Source: Chitinophagaceae bacterium
Lineage (GTDB): Bacteria; Bacteroidota; Bacteroidia; Chitinophagales; Chitinophagaceae
Reading direction: 5' to 3'
DNA length: 64,000 nt
Assembly: GCA_016721725.1 (NCBI GenBank)
Contig: JADKHN010000001.1
Coordinates: 1,488,001-1,552,000, forward strand
Shown: piece by piece, positions 30,488-38,991 of the stretch
Position numbering within the stretch: position 1 is the stretch's first letter
Layout of the letters: each line of letters starts with the position of its first letter
Program-made: the position numbers and the translations under genes
The notes under the pieces: model-generated
The model's input: the letters and a program-made list of their open reading frames with translations, nothing else
What the model was told of the DNA's origin: nothing
Databases searched by the model: none

Positions 30488-31231
30488 ATGACCGAATTTG
30501 CACATGATACGGTGGTTCCCTACAAAGGATCGGCGCTCAATAAGAAGCAACAGGTGGCGGATATGTTCGACGATATCGCTTTCCGGTACGATTTCCTGAA
30601 CCGGTTCCTGAGTGCGGGCGTTGATGTGAGATGGCGCAAAAAGGCCATCCGCCAACTGGCGGATAAGCAACCCAGGCTATTGCTGGATGTGGCCACCGGG
30701 ACAGCGGATATGGCCATCATGGCATCTGGAATCCTGCATCCCCAGAAGATCACCGGGATCGATATCAGCGACGGGATGCTTGAAATGGGCCGTAAGAAGA
30801 TCGAAAAGCTGGGCCTGCAAAAGAACATTGAACTGTTAAATGGCGACAGTGAAACAATAAATTTTAAAAACGATTCGTTTGATGCGGTAACCGTGGCATT
30901 CGGGGTCCGGAATTTCGAGAACCTGGAGAAAGGATTGCTGGAGATCAAAAGGGTGTTAAAGCCCGGGGGAAAGCTCGTGGTCCTGGAGTTCAGCAGACCG
31001 AAGATGGCCGGTACAAAATTCTTCTACAATCTGTACATGAAGATCGTAGCACCCAATATGGGGAAATTATTTTCTAAAAACCGCAGCGCATACCAATACC
31101 TCGACGAATCCATTAAAAAATTTCCCGAAGGGAAAGATTTTACCGCGATCCTGGACAAACTGGGATACAGCAACATTTACAGTAAACCCCTGAGCTTAGG
31201 TATATGCAGCATCTATTGCGGAGAAAAATAA
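30488..31231 (+). CDS. ubiE: Demethylmenaquinone methyltransferase
   Basis: SAM-dependent enzyme for the last step of menaquinone synthesis (MenG/UbiE). 247 residues with 'FDDIAFRYDFLNRFLSAGVD', SAM motif 'LLDVATGTADMAIMA', 'ITGIDISDGMLEMG', 'DAVTVAFGVRNFENLEKGL' and 'LVVLEFSRPKM'. ATG chosen over an upstream TTG because it follows the -7 box at the spacing of other leaderless genes here. The 3' end overlaps porT by 28 bp, an order known in Bacteroidota. Confidence 0.95.
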   Translation: MTEFAHDTVVPYKGSALNKKQQVADMFDDIAFRYDFLNRFLSAGVDVRWRKKAIRQLADKQPRLLLDVATGTADMAIMASGILHPQKITGIDISDGMLEMGRKKIEKLGLQKNIELLNGDSETINFKNDSFDAVTVAFGVRNFENLEKGLLEIKRVLKPGGKLVVLEFSRPKMAGTKFFYNLYMKIVAPNMGKLFSKNRSAYQYLDESIKKFPEGKDFTAILDKLGYSNIYSKPLSLGICSIYCGEK

Positions 31232-31935
31232 CCGTCTTCCTGTTCCTTTCCCTGGTTTTTCCATTGACCGGCGTCGCTCAGTTGAGGGATGGGCTTAACC
31301 TGCCCGATCATGACAGTAAGAAATTTCACTTTGGCATCAACCTGGGGATGAACCGCGCCCATTTCAATTTCACCCACCATCCCGTTTTCCAGAACCAGGA
31401 CAGCGTCATGGTCGTGGAAAGCATCAACAGCACCGGTATCAACCTGGCCTGGCTGGTGAATATGCGGCTGAGCGAACACCTCGATCTTCGGGGTTATCCG
31501 CTTAATCTAACATTCTCTGAAAAAGCATTTGAATACCGGCTCAAATATCCCGACAGGGTGGAAGGCGAGGATACGATCACCCTGAAAAAGATCCAGTCTA
31601 TTTCACTGACCCTGCCTTTACAATTGAAATTCAGCAGTGACCGGATCGGTAATTTCAAGGTCTATATGTTCGCCGGCGGAAAGATCGAGTATGACCTGGC
31701 TTCCAATGCCGGGGCCCGTAAAGCGGAGAACCTCATCAAGCTGAACCGTTTCGATTACGGCGTTGACGCGGGTGTGGGCTTTCATTTCTATTTTCCTTTC
31801 TTCGTTTTGTCTCCCGAATTGAAAATGGGCTGGGGGCTCGGCAACCTGCACAGTCGCGATACCAACCTCAAATTCTCCAATGTGATCGATAAGATCAATT
31901 CGAGGATGATCACGTTTTCGCTGACGGTGGAATAG
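31204..31935 (+). CDS. porT: PorT-family outer-membrane beta-barrel protein
   Basis: 243 residues: signal peptide ending 'TGVAQ', then alternating beta strands of a small outer-membrane barrel ('FHFGINLGMNRAHFNF', 'LSEHLDLRGYPLNLTF', 'MGWGLGNLHSRD') and a terminal strand 'MITFSLTVE'. PorT is needed for type IX secretion and gliding in Bacteroidota, and its gene often follows ubiE as here. The T9SS cargoes at 16.2 and 27.0 kb fit a working system. Assignment rests on position and overall pattern; barrels are hard to tell apart. Confidence 0.8.
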   Translation: MQHLLRRKITVFLFLSLVFPLTGVAQLRDGLNLPDHDSKKFHFGINLGMNRAHFNFTHHPVFQNQDSVMVVESINSTGINLAWLVNMRLSEHLDLRGYPLNLTFSEKAFEYRLKYPDRVEGEDTITLKKIQSISLTLPLQLKFSSDRIGNFKVYMFAGGKIEYDLASNAGARKAENLIKLNRFDYGVDAGVGFHFYFPFFVLSPELKMGWGLGNLHSRDTNLKFSNVIDKINSRMITFSLTVE

Positions 31936-31938
31936 ATA

Positions 31939-32054
31939 GCCCCCTCTAAATCTCCTCCGAAGGGAGAGACTTCAGAGAGTAACTCCAATTTAAAAGATTC
32001 TTCAAATTGTTGACTCTCTGAAGTCTCACCCTTTGGGGGGGATTTAGAGGGGGC
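31939..32054. repeat. 116-bp near-perfect palindrome between convergent genes
   Basis: Arms 31939-31980 and 32013-32054 pair at 38 of 42 positions, starting GCCCCCTCTAAATC; the 32-nt loop carries a smaller inverted repeat (CAATTT…AAATTG). It sits between the convergent porT and barrel genes and could act as a two-way terminator. It looks like a Bacteroidota mobile palindromic repeat. Confidence 0.85.
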
Positions 32055-32061
32055 TTCTTCC

Positions 32062-33783
32062 TTAAAAATCATATTCCTTCCGGAACAGGTTCATCCTGAT
32101 CCCCGCGGTAATGAGGGTGCTGTTGGTCTTTACCGGCGCCAGCAAGGTTTTATAGGTCCTGTACTGGAATGAGGCATCCAGGTAGATGTTCTCCCTCAAC
32201 TCATAGGATACCTGCATCCAGCCGTTGAAGCAGGTGGCTTTATTCCCGCCGCCAACGGTGAATCCGGTCTCCATGCTCCGGCTCCGGTAATCTTCGAAAG
32301 GATTGCCTCCGAAATTCTTCCCCGCGCTGTCGAGCCCCTGGATAAAATAAATGGCCTTGGCATTGATATACCATTTGGGCCGTGGTTGAAAATGGACGAT
32401 GCCGATGAATTCCTGGAAGTTGGAGCCGAGCGGATGTGCCAGCGGCTGGTTATAGTGCGTATAGTTTCCGATGGTGTCACCATGCGAATAGGTGAAGGGG
32501 CGAACCCGGTTGGTCTCAAACTGAAGATCGAGGTTGGCGATACCAAAGGCATCCATGTATTTCACACCCGCCTGGATCCCCCATTTATTGACCCAGTTTG
32601 TGCCATCGTTCTTAATCTTGGATAAAATGAATTCATCCAGCAGGAACTGCCCGTATAACTGGAACCGGTGAGCGATATTGGCCTTGAAGTCAATGCCGGC
32701 CAGGGCGTTATCCGGACTACCCACCGAACCTTCGATATGCCGGTAAAAGATGATCGGGTTCAGGTACTGGAAATCGAATCGGTTCTTCCGGCCGAAGATC
32801 ACTCCTTCGAACAGACCAACATTCAGCCATTTGGTCACGTTCATACTCAGGTGGTGCATGGCAGCATACTTGCGGTCGAGCAGGGTATCGCCTTTCTTCC
32901 TGAACTGCGGCATCAGTTCCATGAACAGGTTCTGGTAATTGATCTTCCAGATCTTGGTATTCAGTTTGAGGAACAGGTAACTGTTTCCCCAGTCGCTCAG
33001 AAAAAGGCTGCGATAACCCGATCCGATGAAATTCTTATCATAGCCAAATTGGATGTCGATATATTTCGCCGCATTGAAGGTCAATGATCCCCTCGCATCG
33101 AAATAATCATAACCCGTAGTCTTGAACGGTTTATAAAAACCTACGCCCGGAACAGCCCTGAAGCCGTTCACCTGCTGCTGGTAAAAGGAAGGTCCTCTTT
33201 CCTGGTTCTCGACGATGGACGAGGAGAAACCAACCTTCCGGGCGATCATTCCCCTTACCATGACACCGCGACTGTTGCGATAGATCGATTGCTTGGTCGT
33301 TCCGGTCTCCGCCCCGCCTTCGAATTGCAATACGGGATTCAGGGCCAGGAAGAAATCCCGGGTCTTGACTTCCAGGAAATTGGGCTTGGTCTTGTAGAAA
33401 GTCTTTAATATGGGCCTTTTACTGTTGAATCCCTCGCGCCGGCCGGTGACCCATTCCGTATTATTCATCAGAAAGCTGTTGAGGTTGTATTCATCCACGG
33501 CCGAAAACCCCTGGTCGTACCATTCTGCATATTTGTCCTTGCCGGTAGAATCGGTATATCCCAGTCTGGCGCTGTCGATGAATTCGGCCTGCTGAACGAT
33601 GGCCCGGCGGTTATAGGGTTTTAAAGTGGAAAAATTGAGGTGGGTATTCTTCTGCTGCTTGATCTCGAGCCGGTCGACAAAATGATTGTCTTTTGCCCCC
33701 TGGTTGATGTAGGTGGATTGCGCATGGGCGATGGCGGGGCAAACAAAAAACAGGGTTTTGACTAAGCTTTTAATAATTTGCAT
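32062..33783 (-). CDS. Wzi/RemB-like outer-membrane barrel protein
   Basis: 573 residues with a signal peptide (ends 'IAHAQS') and a large beta barrel: 'FFLALNPVLQFEGG', 'GYDKNFIGSGYRSLFLSDWG', 'NSYLFLKLNTKIWKINYQNL', 'FQYLNPIIFYRHIEG' and a final 'LITAGIRMNLFRKEYDF'. This pattern fits the capsule-assembly Wzi family, whose Bacteroidota members include the gliding protein RemB. Likely a surface-polysaccharide or motility protein. Divergent from the dihydroorotase gene with only 39 bp between starts. Confidence 0.78.
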   Translation of the reverse strand: MQIIKSLVKTLFFVCPAIAHAQSTYINQGAKDNHFVDRLEIKQQKNTHLNFSTLKPYNRRAIVQQAEFIDSARLGYTDSTGKDKYAEWYDQGFSAVDEYNLNSFLMNNTEWVTGRREGFNSKRPILKTFYKTKPNFLEVKTRDFFLALNPVLQFEGGAETGTTKQSIYRNSRGVMVRGMIARKVGFSSSIVENQERGPSFYQQQVNGFRAVPGVGFYKPFKTTGYDYFDARGSLTFNAAKYIDIQFGYDKNFIGSGYRSLFLSDWGNSYLFLKLNTKIWKINYQNLFMELMPQFRKKGDTLLDRKYAAMHHLSMNVTKWLNVGLFEGVIFGRKNRFDFQYLNPIIFYRHIEGSVGSPDNALAGIDFKANIAHRFQLYGQFLLDEFILSKIKNDGTNWVNKWGIQAGVKYMDAFGIANLDLQFETNRVRPFTYSHGDTIGNYTHYNQPLAHPLGSNFQEFIGIVHFQPRPKWYINAKAIYFIQGLDSAGKNFGGNPFEDYRSRSMETGFTVGGGNKATCFNGWMQVSYELRENIYLDASFQYRTYKTLLAPVKTNSTLITAGIRMNLFRKEYDF

Positions 33784-33822
33784 CGAAATGTTTTAGTTTT
33801 AACGGATATCTGTTTTCAAGAT

Positions 33823-35163
33823 ATGCAAAAATACCTTTTTAAGAACATACAGGTTGTAAATGAAGGGAAAATAACCCCTGCTGATCTGTTGATCGCCGGA
33901 GGCCGTATTGATAAGATATCGCCTCAACTCTCCATCAAGGAAAGAGTCACCGAGATCAATGGCGAAGGCAGGTACCTGATGCCCGGAGCCATCGACGACC
34001 AGGTGCATTTCCGCGAACCCGGGCTTACCCATAAAGCGTGTATCCGTACCGAAAGCATGGCTGCGGTGGCCGGTGGCGTCACCTCCTTCATGGAAATGCC
34101 CAACACGATCCCCAACGCACTGACCCTTTCCCTGCTGGAAGATAAATATGCCCTGGCCGCGGAACACTCGCTGGCCAATTACTCTTTTTTCATGGGCACG
34201 AGCAACGACAATGCGGAAGAAGTGCTGAAGGTGAACAAACACAAGAAGAACATTTGCGGTGTTAAGATCTTCATGGGCGCCAGTACGGGCAATATGCTGG
34301 TGGATAGCCATACCGCGCTGGACAAAGTATTCCGTGAAAGTGAAATGCTCATCGCCACGCATTGCGAGGACGAAAGGATCATCAGGGCCAATTACGAAAA
34401 ACTCAAAAAAGAAAAGGGAGAACTGAACCCGGCCGATCATCCGTTGATCCGGGATGAGAACGCCTGTTTCGAATCCTCGCTGATCGCCATACAATTCGCG
34501 AAGAAATACAACAGCCGGCTGCACATCCTGCACATCAGCACGGAAAAGGAGTTGCAGCTTTTCGGCAATATGCTGCCTTTGAAGGAGAAACGGATCACGG
34601 CTGAGGTCTGTGTGCATCACCTGCATTTCACGGCCGATGATTATGAACGGCTGGGTTACCGGATCAAATGCAATCCTGCCATCAAGGCGCCGCATAATAA
34701 GGAAGCGTTATGGAAAGCCTTGCTGGACGACCGGCTCGATGTCATCGCCACCGATCATGCGCCCCACTTGTTATCGGAGAAGGAAGGACCTTATGAACAT
34801 GCGCATGCCGGCCTTCCGCTTGTACAGCATCCGTTACTGCTGATGTTGCATTATCAACGGATGGGTGTGATCAGCCTGGAGAAGATCGTGGAAAAAATGA
34901 GCCATGCGGTTGCGGATTGTTTTCACATTGAGAACAGGGGCTATATCCGCGAAGGATATTTCGCCGACCTGGTACTGGTGAATCCCGGCGAGGAAACCAC
35001 CGTAACCCGGGAAGGGCTTTTTTATAAATGCGGCTGGAGTCCGCTGGAAGGGTTCAGATTCCCGGCCCGAATCGAAAAAACATTCGTCAATGGCCATTGC
35101 GTTTATGGAAACGGCATCCCGGATGAGTCTGTAAAAGGTATGCGGATGACCTTTAACCGGTAA
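33823..35163 (+). CDS. pyrC: Dihydroorotase
   Basis: Amidohydrolase (446 aa) that closes carbamoyl-aspartate to dihydroorotate in pyrimidine synthesis. 'AIDDQVHFREPGLTHK' is the metal-site start, 'GVKIFMGASTG' holds the lysine expected to be carboxylated, then 'IATHCEDE', 'LHILHIST' and 'VIATDHAPH'. The usual HxH at the first site reads QxH (Asp-Asp-Gln-Val-His), which I recall from other Bacteroidota dihydroorotases; it may alter metal binding. Start at MQKYLFKN, since the longer frame overlaps the divergent gene. An allantoinase is less likely. Confidence 0.9.
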   Translation: MQKYLFKNIQVVNEGKITPADLLIAGGRIDKISPQLSIKERVTEINGEGRYLMPGAIDDQVHFREPGLTHKACIRTESMAAVAGGVTSFMEMPNTIPNALTLSLLEDKYALAAEHSLANYSFFMGTSNDNAEEVLKVNKHKKNICGVKIFMGASTGNMLVDSHTALDKVFRESEMLIATHCEDERIIRANYEKLKKEKGELNPADHPLIRDENACFESSLIAIQFAKKYNSRLHILHISTEKELQLFGNMLPLKEKRITAEVCVHHLHFTADDYERLGYRIKCNPAIKAPHNKEALWKALLDDRLDVIATDHAPHLLSEKEGPYEHAHAGLPLVQHPLLLMLHYQRMGVISLEKIVEKMSHAVADCFHIENRGYIREGYFADLVLVNPGEETTVTREGLFYKCGWSPLEGFRFPARIEKTFVNGHCVYGNGIPDESVKGMRMTFNR

Positions 35164-35175
35164 ACCCCTTGTTTC

Positions 35176-36492
35176 ATGCAGATCGACCCCACCACCCTCA
35201 GCGACCTTTCTGTATTCAATGCGGAAGAAGAATTCTCGGTCTTCGCCCGGTTGAACCTCTGCCATACGGTGAACGGGAGGGAAGCCTTGCATCAGCTTTT
35301 CAGTTCGCCATTAAATGACATCAGGGAGATCAGGGGAGTTCAGCAAACCATCCGCCTGATCATGGATAAGCAGGAACATTGGCCGCCGCAGATCACAAAC
35401 GGAACGATCATGGTGGTGCAGAAGTTCTTCGAAGCCACCATTGATGAGATACCCCTCGCGCCCTCAGCACTGGGCGCCCTGAGTTATAAGATCCTGCACG
35501 GCCCCGATTTTTCACTGGTCAAATATTCGACCCAGCATTGTTTCGATTTCATCAAGGGTATGCAGGCCATGGTCAGCGGTTTTTTGACCGAAGGGGCTCC
35601 GGATCCTTTCAGGAAAACACTTACGGAGATCAAAAAGATCATCAGCAAGGATCAGTTCGGGATCGTGGAGCAACATAAAAGTTCGGCAGAGCTGACCACG
35701 GCGCAACTGCTGCGCCTGGCAAACTATATCCGTTATCATTTCAAACACAACATGTACGACCTGCTGGCGATCCACGCCCGGCTGGATGCCTGGTATGGCA
35801 TGGCGATGGCCGTTCAGCGGTTCAAGCTGGTCTTCCCCGAATTCGTTGAGAGCGCCGAACCCGTGATCTCGGCGGAAGGCCTTTATCATATATTGCTGCC
35901 CCAGCCGGTCGCCTATGATGTGGCCATGAACCGGAACCAGAATTTCCTGTTCCTCACCGGGGCCAATATGGCGGGTAAGAGTACGTTCATCAAATCCATT
36001 GGTACGGCGGTCTTCCTGGCGCATATCGGGATGGGTGTACCGGCCAGGCAGATGCGGCTGACCTTGTTCGACGGGCTCCTGAGCAATATCAACGTAATGG
36101 ATAACCTGGTGCGGGGCGAAAGTTATTTCTACAATGAAGTGCAGCGGATCAAGTCAACGGTCAATAAGGTCAATGACGGGAAAAAATGGCTGATCCTGAT
36201 CGATGAACTCTTCAAGGGCACCAATGTGCAGGATGCCATGAAGTGCAGCACTACGGTGATACGGGGCTTGCTCAAAATAACCAACTCACTGTTCATCCTC
36301 TCAACCCATTTGTATGAGATCGGGGAGGAGTTGAAGGATTATCCCAACATCAGTTTCAAATATTTCGAGACCACCGTCAGCAATGAACAATTGCATTTCA
36401 GTTACCAGTTGAAGGAAGGGATCAGTAATGATCGCCTCGGCTACCTGATCCTGAAAAAAGAAGGGGTGGTGGACCTGCTGGAACGTCTTTAA
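35176..36492 (+). CDS. MutS-like DNA-binding ATPase lacking the mismatch-recognition domain
   Basis: 438 residues. The C-terminal half is a MutS ATPase: Walker A 'GANMAGKSTFIKSIGTAVFL', 'FDGLLSNINVMDNLVRGESYF' and Walker B 'LILIDELFKGTNVQDA', followed by 'FILSTHLYEIGEEL'. The first half resembles the MutS lever/core (helical) region; the mismatch-reading N-terminal domain and the Smr nuclease domain are absent. It is thus a shortened MutS paralogue of unknown role, common in Bacteroidota. Probably co-transcribed with dihydroorotase (12 nt gap) and the DUF3179 gene (19 nt gap). Confidence 0.87.
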   Translation: MQIDPTTLSDLSVFNAEEEFSVFARLNLCHTVNGREALHQLFSSPLNDIREIRGVQQTIRLIMDKQEHWPPQITNGTIMVVQKFFEATIDEIPLAPSALGALSYKILHGPDFSLVKYSTQHCFDFIKGMQAMVSGFLTEGAPDPFRKTLTEIKKIISKDQFGIVEQHKSSAELTTAQLLRLANYIRYHFKHNMYDLLAIHARLDAWYGMAMAVQRFKLVFPEFVESAEPVISAEGLYHILLPQPVAYDVAMNRNQNFLFLTGANMAGKSTFIKSIGTAVFLAHIGMGVPARQMRLTLFDGLLSNINVMDNLVRGESYFYNEVQRIKSTVNKVNDGKKWLILIDELFKGTNVQDAMKCSTTVIRGLLKITNSLFILSTHLYEIGEELKDYPNISFKYFETTVSNEQLHFSYQLKEGISNDRLGYLILKKEGVVDLLERL

Positions 36493-36511
36493 ACCGATTA
36501 ATTACTGCAGC

Positions 36512-37705
36512 ATGAAAAAAACAGTCTTATTGATCGCTTGTTTTTTAGTCCTTTTTGCCATTGAAATACTCCGCGTCTATTTCATCATGCCCTTTCCCGG
36601 CAGCCAGCGAAGCAACAGCATTGGCATCGCTTATTTTCTGCATAATCATATCTGGTGGATCAGGCTGGTCCTGCTGACCATGCTGGTCTACTTCACCTGG
36701 CCCGTTTTTATGCAAGGCAGGGTTTGGAAGAAGATCGTCACCGGACTTTTCATACTTCTGTATGGGTTCATTTTTTATCTCGTGAACTTCAGGTTCCTCG
36801 CCGACAAGATGTTCTATCAACCCCGCCAGAAGATCTTTGCAACCGCCGTTTCCAACCAGGTGGACAGCAACCAGCTGGTTTTGGGCATCACCCTGAACGG
36901 TGAATCCAAAGCCTACCCGATCGAGATCATCGGTTATCATCACCAGGTCAGGGATACGGTGGGCGGTAAACCCGTGATGGTCACTTATTGTACGGTTTGC
37001 CGTACCGGCCGGGTCTTCGATCCTGTTGTAGAGGGTAAGACTGAAGATTTCCGCCTCGTGGGTATGGACCATTTCAACGCCATGTTCGAGGACGGCTCAA
37101 CAAAAAGCTGGTGGCGCCAGGCCACCGGTGAGGCCATCGCCGGAAAACAAAAAGGCAAGAAACTGCCTGAACTCTTTTCGGAACAAATGCGACTGGGAAC
37201 CTGGATCAGCCTGCATCCCAATACCATGATCCTGCAGCCTGATCCGAATTTTACCAAACAATATGCGGGTTTGAAAGGATTTGACCAGGGGACCATCAGC
37301 AGCGGTCTGGAAAAAAGGGACCCCGCGTCCTGGCAATTCAAATCCTGGGTGGTGGGCCTGACCATCGATGGGCAAAGCCGGGCCTATGACTGGAATGAAC
37401 TGGTGAAACGGAAATGGATCAGGGATACGATCGGCAGGCAAACGATCATACTCGTGCTGGAAAATGACGGGTCCAGTTTTCATGCCTGGAATACCCGACT
37501 GGAAGATCGGCAGTTTGATCTCTACCTGGATGAAAATTCGCAGCAACTCAAAGACAGCAGCTCCGGCAGTTCCTGGAACATGAGCGGGATTTCTACTGCG
37601 GGTCCTTTCACAGGCAAAAGACTCCCTGCCATACCCGCCTACCAGGAGTTCTGGCACAGCTGGAAAATGTTTCACCCGGCCACGACCACTTATCCGGACA
37701 AATGA
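36512..37705 (+). CDS. DUF3179 domain membrane protein
   Basis: 397 residues. Three N-terminal hydrophobic helices ('VLLIACFLVLFAIEILRVYF', 'WIRLVLLTMLVYFTWPVF', 'TGLFILLYGFIFYLV') are followed by a soluble domain of the DUF3179 family with 'AYPIEIIGYHHQVRDTVGG', 'VMVTYCTVCRTGRVFDP' (CxxC) and 'FRLVGMDHFNAMFEDGSTKSWW'. Function unknown. The CxxC and nearby His residues suggest metal or redox chemistry outside the inner membrane. Last gene of the pyrC group. Confidence 0.85.
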   Translation: MKKTVLLIACFLVLFAIEILRVYFIMPFPGSQRSNSIGIAYFLHNHIWWIRLVLLTMLVYFTWPVFMQGRVWKKIVTGLFILLYGFIFYLVNFRFLADKMFYQPRQKIFATAVSNQVDSNQLVLGITLNGESKAYPIEIIGYHHQVRDTVGGKPVMVTYCTVCRTGRVFDPVVEGKTEDFRLVGMDHFNAMFEDGSTKSWWRQATGEAIAGKQKGKKLPELFSEQMRLGTWISLHPNTMILQPDPNFTKQYAGLKGFDQGTISSGLEKRDPASWQFKSWVVGLTIDGQSRAYDWNELVKRKWIRDTIGRQTIILVLENDGSSFHAWNTRLEDRQFDLYLDENSQQLKDSSSGSSWNMSGISTAGPFTGKRLPAIPAYQEFWHSWKMFHPATTTYPDK

Positions 37706-37993
37706 TACAATCGATTAACGGCTGTCGGTTTGTAGCCAATGAACTGGTCGTTTTCCGAAAGATCCATTTAATGATCCGGACTGACGGATGAAAATAAATG
37801 TCAGGCTGATACGCCGATTTTTCTTAAATTGTTCATGCGTGTTTTATTTAGGCTGAAGCTTCACTTCAGCTTCTTCCTGTTATCGATCCTGAATGTGTCC
37901 CGCCAGAAACCATTCTTTCTATATTGATAATCGTTTGCAAAACACCTCTTCGACAATAAAACCATTCAATGTATTTTTAATTCATCGCCCTGC
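37706..37993. other. 288-bp gap without a recognised gene
   Basis: Contains a short hairpin-like GGCTGAAGCTTCACTTCAGC near 37850. No convincing promoter box or reading frame. Confidence 0.4.
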
Positions 37994-38851
37994 ATGTTTA
38001 ATTCCCTGTCAAAAGCCATACATTTTCTAAGATCAAACGGCAATACCACGGCACTTGTGTACGACGATATGCTGGGTGAAAAGGGACTTGCACAAGACCT
38101 GAAAACGCATATCCCCTCCGTTAATATGGGTTTCTGGAAAGACATTGACATCATCAGCCCCGACAAGATCCATACGGCCAACCAGGCGATGTTCCGGTTG
38201 GTGAGCGAGGCAGCCCGGTTTTCGGAACACGATGAAAAAGTATTGGATGTGGGTTGTGGTTTTGCCACCAACATGAAATACTGCCTGGACAATCATAAGA
38301 TCAGCAAGATGATCGGACTGAATATTTCTCCCTTTCAGACGGATTGGGGAAACAAGTTCCTGTTCAATGAGGGATTGGCTCACCGGGCCGAAGTGGTGCT
38401 GGGTTCGGCCACTGACATGCCCTTTGAAAATAAGAGCATCTGCAGGATGATCAGCATCGAAGCGGCTTTCATTTTGATACCCGGAAGTTTTTTAAAGGAG
38501 GCCATCCGGGTACTAAAACCCGGCGGGATCCTGTCGATGGCCGATCTGATCATCTGCAAACCCCGTAATTGGTGGCAACGGTTTTTTGTGAAAAGCATCA
38601 TGAAAACGCTTTATGTTCCGTCGCAAAATGTGTATGATTATGAAGAGTATGTAGCGATGATGCATCGGTGCGGATTAGAGATATTGCATATTGAATCTAT
38701 GTCAAAGGAAGTAACCTCCCCGTTTAAAAAATGGTTTTGGAAACGCCCGATCTCCGTGATCATGGGCTATAATTTCCTCTGGTCGGTCGCCGGACTGGGA
38801 TTCATGTTCGCCAAACTGGATTACCTGCGGGTGGTGGCCTGTAAAAGATAG
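37994..38851 (+). CDS. Class I SAM-dependent methyltransferase
   Basis: 285 residues. SAM-binding motif I 'VLDVGCGFATNMKYC', then 'KMIGLNISPFQTDWG', 'GSATDMPFENKSICRMISIE' and 'EAIRVLKPGGILSMADLI', the usual type 11 methyltransferase order. The 'GLNIS' instead of the common GxDxS and the C-terminal 'GYNFLWSVAGLGFMFAKLDYL' recall small-molecule or lipid methyltransferases near antibiotic pathways, but the substrate is unknown. Stands alone. Confidence 0.8.
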   Translation: MFNSLSKAIHFLRSNGNTTALVYDDMLGEKGLAQDLKTHIPSVNMGFWKDIDIISPDKIHTANQAMFRLVSEAARFSEHDEKVLDVGCGFATNMKYCLDNHKISKMIGLNISPFQTDWGNKFLFNEGLAHRAEVVLGSATDMPFENKSICRMISIEAAFILIPGSFLKEAIRVLKPGGILSMADLIICKPRNWWQRFFVKSIMKTLYVPSQNVYDYEEYVAMMHRCGLEILHIESMSKEVTSPFKKWFWKRPISVIMGYNFLWSVAGLGFMFAKLDYLRVVACKR

Positions 38852-38991
38852 CCGGATCATCAGCGGGGCAGTATTTACATAACAACTGTTAGGGTTGACT
38901 TTCCTTCTAAGCAACTTATCCGATTATGTCCGGCTCAGCCGGCATATCTCTCCCTTTCTTTCTTTAATTTTCAGCGATCAATACTGTACCC

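Noticed and set aside
33799..34695. 298-codon open frame on the minus strand
   Set aside because: Antisense to dihydroorotase, which has all family motifs; no signal or motif in the opposite frame.
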